NCBI RefSeq assembly: GCF_002142215.1
Contig: NZ_NAST01000019.1
Span: 1-49,270 of the forward strand
Direction of reading: 5' to 3'
Source of the DNA: Gilliamella sp. N-G2
Lineage (GTDB): Bacteria > Pseudomonadota > Gammaproteobacteria > Enterobacterales > Orbaceae
Length of the DNA: 49,270 nucleotides
In this document: piece after piece, positions 48,066 through 49,270 of the stretch
Layout: each line of letters begins with the position of its first letter
How positions within the stretch are numbered: the stretch's first letter is position 1
Translations under genes and position numbers: made by a program
Notes under the pieces: model-generated
What the model was told of the DNA's origin: nothing
Seen by the model: the letters and a program-made list of their open reading frames with translations, nothing else
Database searches by the model: none

Positions 48066-49139
48066 TTATCTTGCTTCTTTAATTGCTAAACCTAATTGCC
48101 ATACTGCCATCGCATAATGGGTGCTATGATTATAGCGGGTGATGACATAGAAGTTAGGTAAACCATACCAAAATTGGTAATTATCGCCCATATCCAGACG
48201 TAATAAACTGACTTCTTTATAACCGCCAATAGAGCTTTTTGGCTTTAATCCCGCTTTAGCTAAGTATTCAACTGAGTATTTTGTGCTAAATCCTGTATCA
48301 AGTTGGAAAACTTGACCATCAGCAGCAACGGCTACTTTTTCGTTGAATTGCCAACCATGTGCTTTGAAGTAGTTAGCTACACTGCCAATTGCATCAACGG
48401 GATCCCATAAATCTATATGATCATCATGATTAAAATCAACAGCATGTTTTCTAAATGCGGATGGCATAAATTGGCCATAACCCATTGCACCTGCGAACGA
48501 TCCATTCAAATCGAATGGATCAACACCCTCATCACGACACATGACTAAAAAGTCTTCAAGTTCGTTAGCAAAGTATTGTGATCGTCTTGGATAATAAAAT
48601 GCAAGCGTTGATAATGCATCAATAATTTTGGTTTTACCCATAACTCTGCCCCAACCTGTTTCAACGCCAATAATACCGACGATGATTTCTGGTGGCACAC
48701 CGTACTCTTTATAAGCCCGTTGCAAATCTTTGTCATATTTATTCCAAAATTCGACTCCTCTAGGCAAATTACCCGGTGTTATGAACTTATTTTTATAACG
48801 AATCCAGGCACCATTAGGTACATTCGAAGAGCCTGATTTAGGTGCTTGTTTATCCATTAAACCAATTACCCAATCAAGTTTGTTTGTCTGTTCTAAAACT
48901 GTACGAAGCTGTTGACGATTAAAACCATGTTTTTTTACCATCATGGTAATAAACTTTTCTTTATCAACAGATAAAGGTGCACTATCAGGTTTCGGCTGTT
49001 CATGCTGTTTCTCTAAATAAACACCACCTTTTACATCAGAATGTCCTCGATGTTTCTGCATAGGAGTTTTAGAAGAACCGCCACTAGAACAAGCAGCAAG
49101 CCATAAAATCATCATGAGACAAATAACGATACGTTGCAT
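48066..49139 (-). CDS. mltB: Membrane-bound lytic murein transglycosylase B
   Basis: A 357-residue outer-membrane lipoprotein that cleaves glycan strands to 1,6-anhydroMurNAc ends. The lipobox LAAC has Cys17. The catalytic Glu160 is in GIIGVETGWGRVMG. YYPRRSQYFANELEDFL, FAGAMGYGQFMPSAF and the Ca-binding-like DFNHDDHIDLWDP loop complete the MltB pattern. Its anhydro products feed the NagZ recycling step. It is monocistronic. Confidence 0.95.
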   Translation of the reverse strand: MQRIVICLMMILWLAACSSGGSSKTPMQKHRGHSDVKGGVYLEKQHEQPKPDSAPLSVDKEKFITMMVKKHGFNRQQLRTVLEQTNKLDWVIGLMDKQAPKSGSSNVPNGAWIRYKNKFITPGNLPRGVEFWNKYDKDLQRAYKEYGVPPEIIVGIIGVETGWGRVMGKTKIIDALSTLAFYYPRRSQYFANELEDFLVMCRDEGVDPFDLNGSFAGAMGYGQFMPSAFRKHAVDFNHDDHIDLWDPVDAIGSVANYFKAHGWQFNEKVAVAADGQVFQLDTGFSTKYSVEYLAKAGLKPKSSIGGYKEVSLLRLDMGDNYQFWYGLPNFYVITRYNHSTHYAMAVWQLGLAIKEAR

Positions 49140-49194
49140 AAATCATCCATATTTAATTAATTAAAATAAAGGCGATATATTAAATTATTTATTG

Positions 49195-49270
49195 TTATTT
49201 AACAATATTTTGACATTCTTTGCCTTCTGAAATTTGGGCAATATTATTTAATGTTGTATCCGAAATGGCG
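49195..49270 (-). CDS. 3' end of a gene cut by the window edge
   Basis: The last 24 codons (ISDTTLNNIAQISEGKECQ and so on) before TAA 49195-49197 form an open frame running off the window. Too little is present to name it. Confidence 0.35.
   Translation of the reverse strand, partial: AISDTTLNNIAQISEGKECQNIVK

Overview
The window comes from an AT-rich gammaproteobacterium. Gene content and order are enteric-like: hinT-lpoB-nagZ, rpsF-priB-rpsR-rplI, rsmD-yhhL, a hof (type IV pilus assembly) operon, mrcA, tusA, mltB and chaB. The low GC, the many fresh pseudogenes, an ESPR-type autotransporter and the sugar PTS genes together suggest a host-associated member of the Orbaceae (Gilliamella/Frischella-like gut symbionts). 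That assignment is an inference from gene content, not a database match.

Layout. 1-5.4 kb: a minus-strand surface-polysaccharide operon of four glycosyltransferases, including a GT2-KpsC-like fusion, behind one good sigma70 promoter. 5.5-8.8 kb: the minus-strand unit hinT-lpoB-nagZ-tyrR with coupled or overlapping genes. 9.0-10.6 kb: the rpsF-priB-rpsR-rplI operon with promoter, structured leader and bidirectional terminator. 10.7-15 kb: ggt, then a cellobiose-type PTS permease and a 6-phospho-beta-glucosidase that were both truncated by one deletion. 15.2-20.6 kb: an ECF sigma factor with a CxxC AhpD-like protein and a small membrane protein, YciI, ChaB, a lipoprotein, and acuI with its TetR regulator and twin palindromic operators. 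20.6-21.5 kb: gene debris. 21.6-26.7 kb: a giant autotransporter with 17 copies of a 53-residue repeat and a 30-unit (N/D)PT linker. 27.3-31.4 kb: a three-gene operon (TelA-like, DUF6384-like membrane protein, coiled-coil protein with a Ser-rich tail), the best candidate here for an uncharacterised system. 31.5-35.1 kb: YciI, a DUF2867 protein, then a graveyard of pseudogenes (SDR, LysR, two Rhs tips) around one intact probable immunity gene. 35.1-43.8 kb: tRNA-Gly, rsmD-yhhL, mrcA, ygfX, tusA, yigL and the hof operon with a fused hofM-hofN. 44.0-44.4 kb: two identical tRNA-Val genes and a tRNA-Lys. 44.5-49.3 kb: Sel1-repeat proteins (one broken), an ArgO/LysE exporter, a TSUP permease, mltB and the 3' end of another gene.

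The main themes are envelope biogenesis (glycosyltransferases, LpoB with PBP1-type synthases, NagZ and MltB recycling enzymes, autotransporter, pilus assembly) and ongoing gene loss. At least seven loci are broken, and at two of them a single deletion appears to have removed the facing ends of two adjacent genes.
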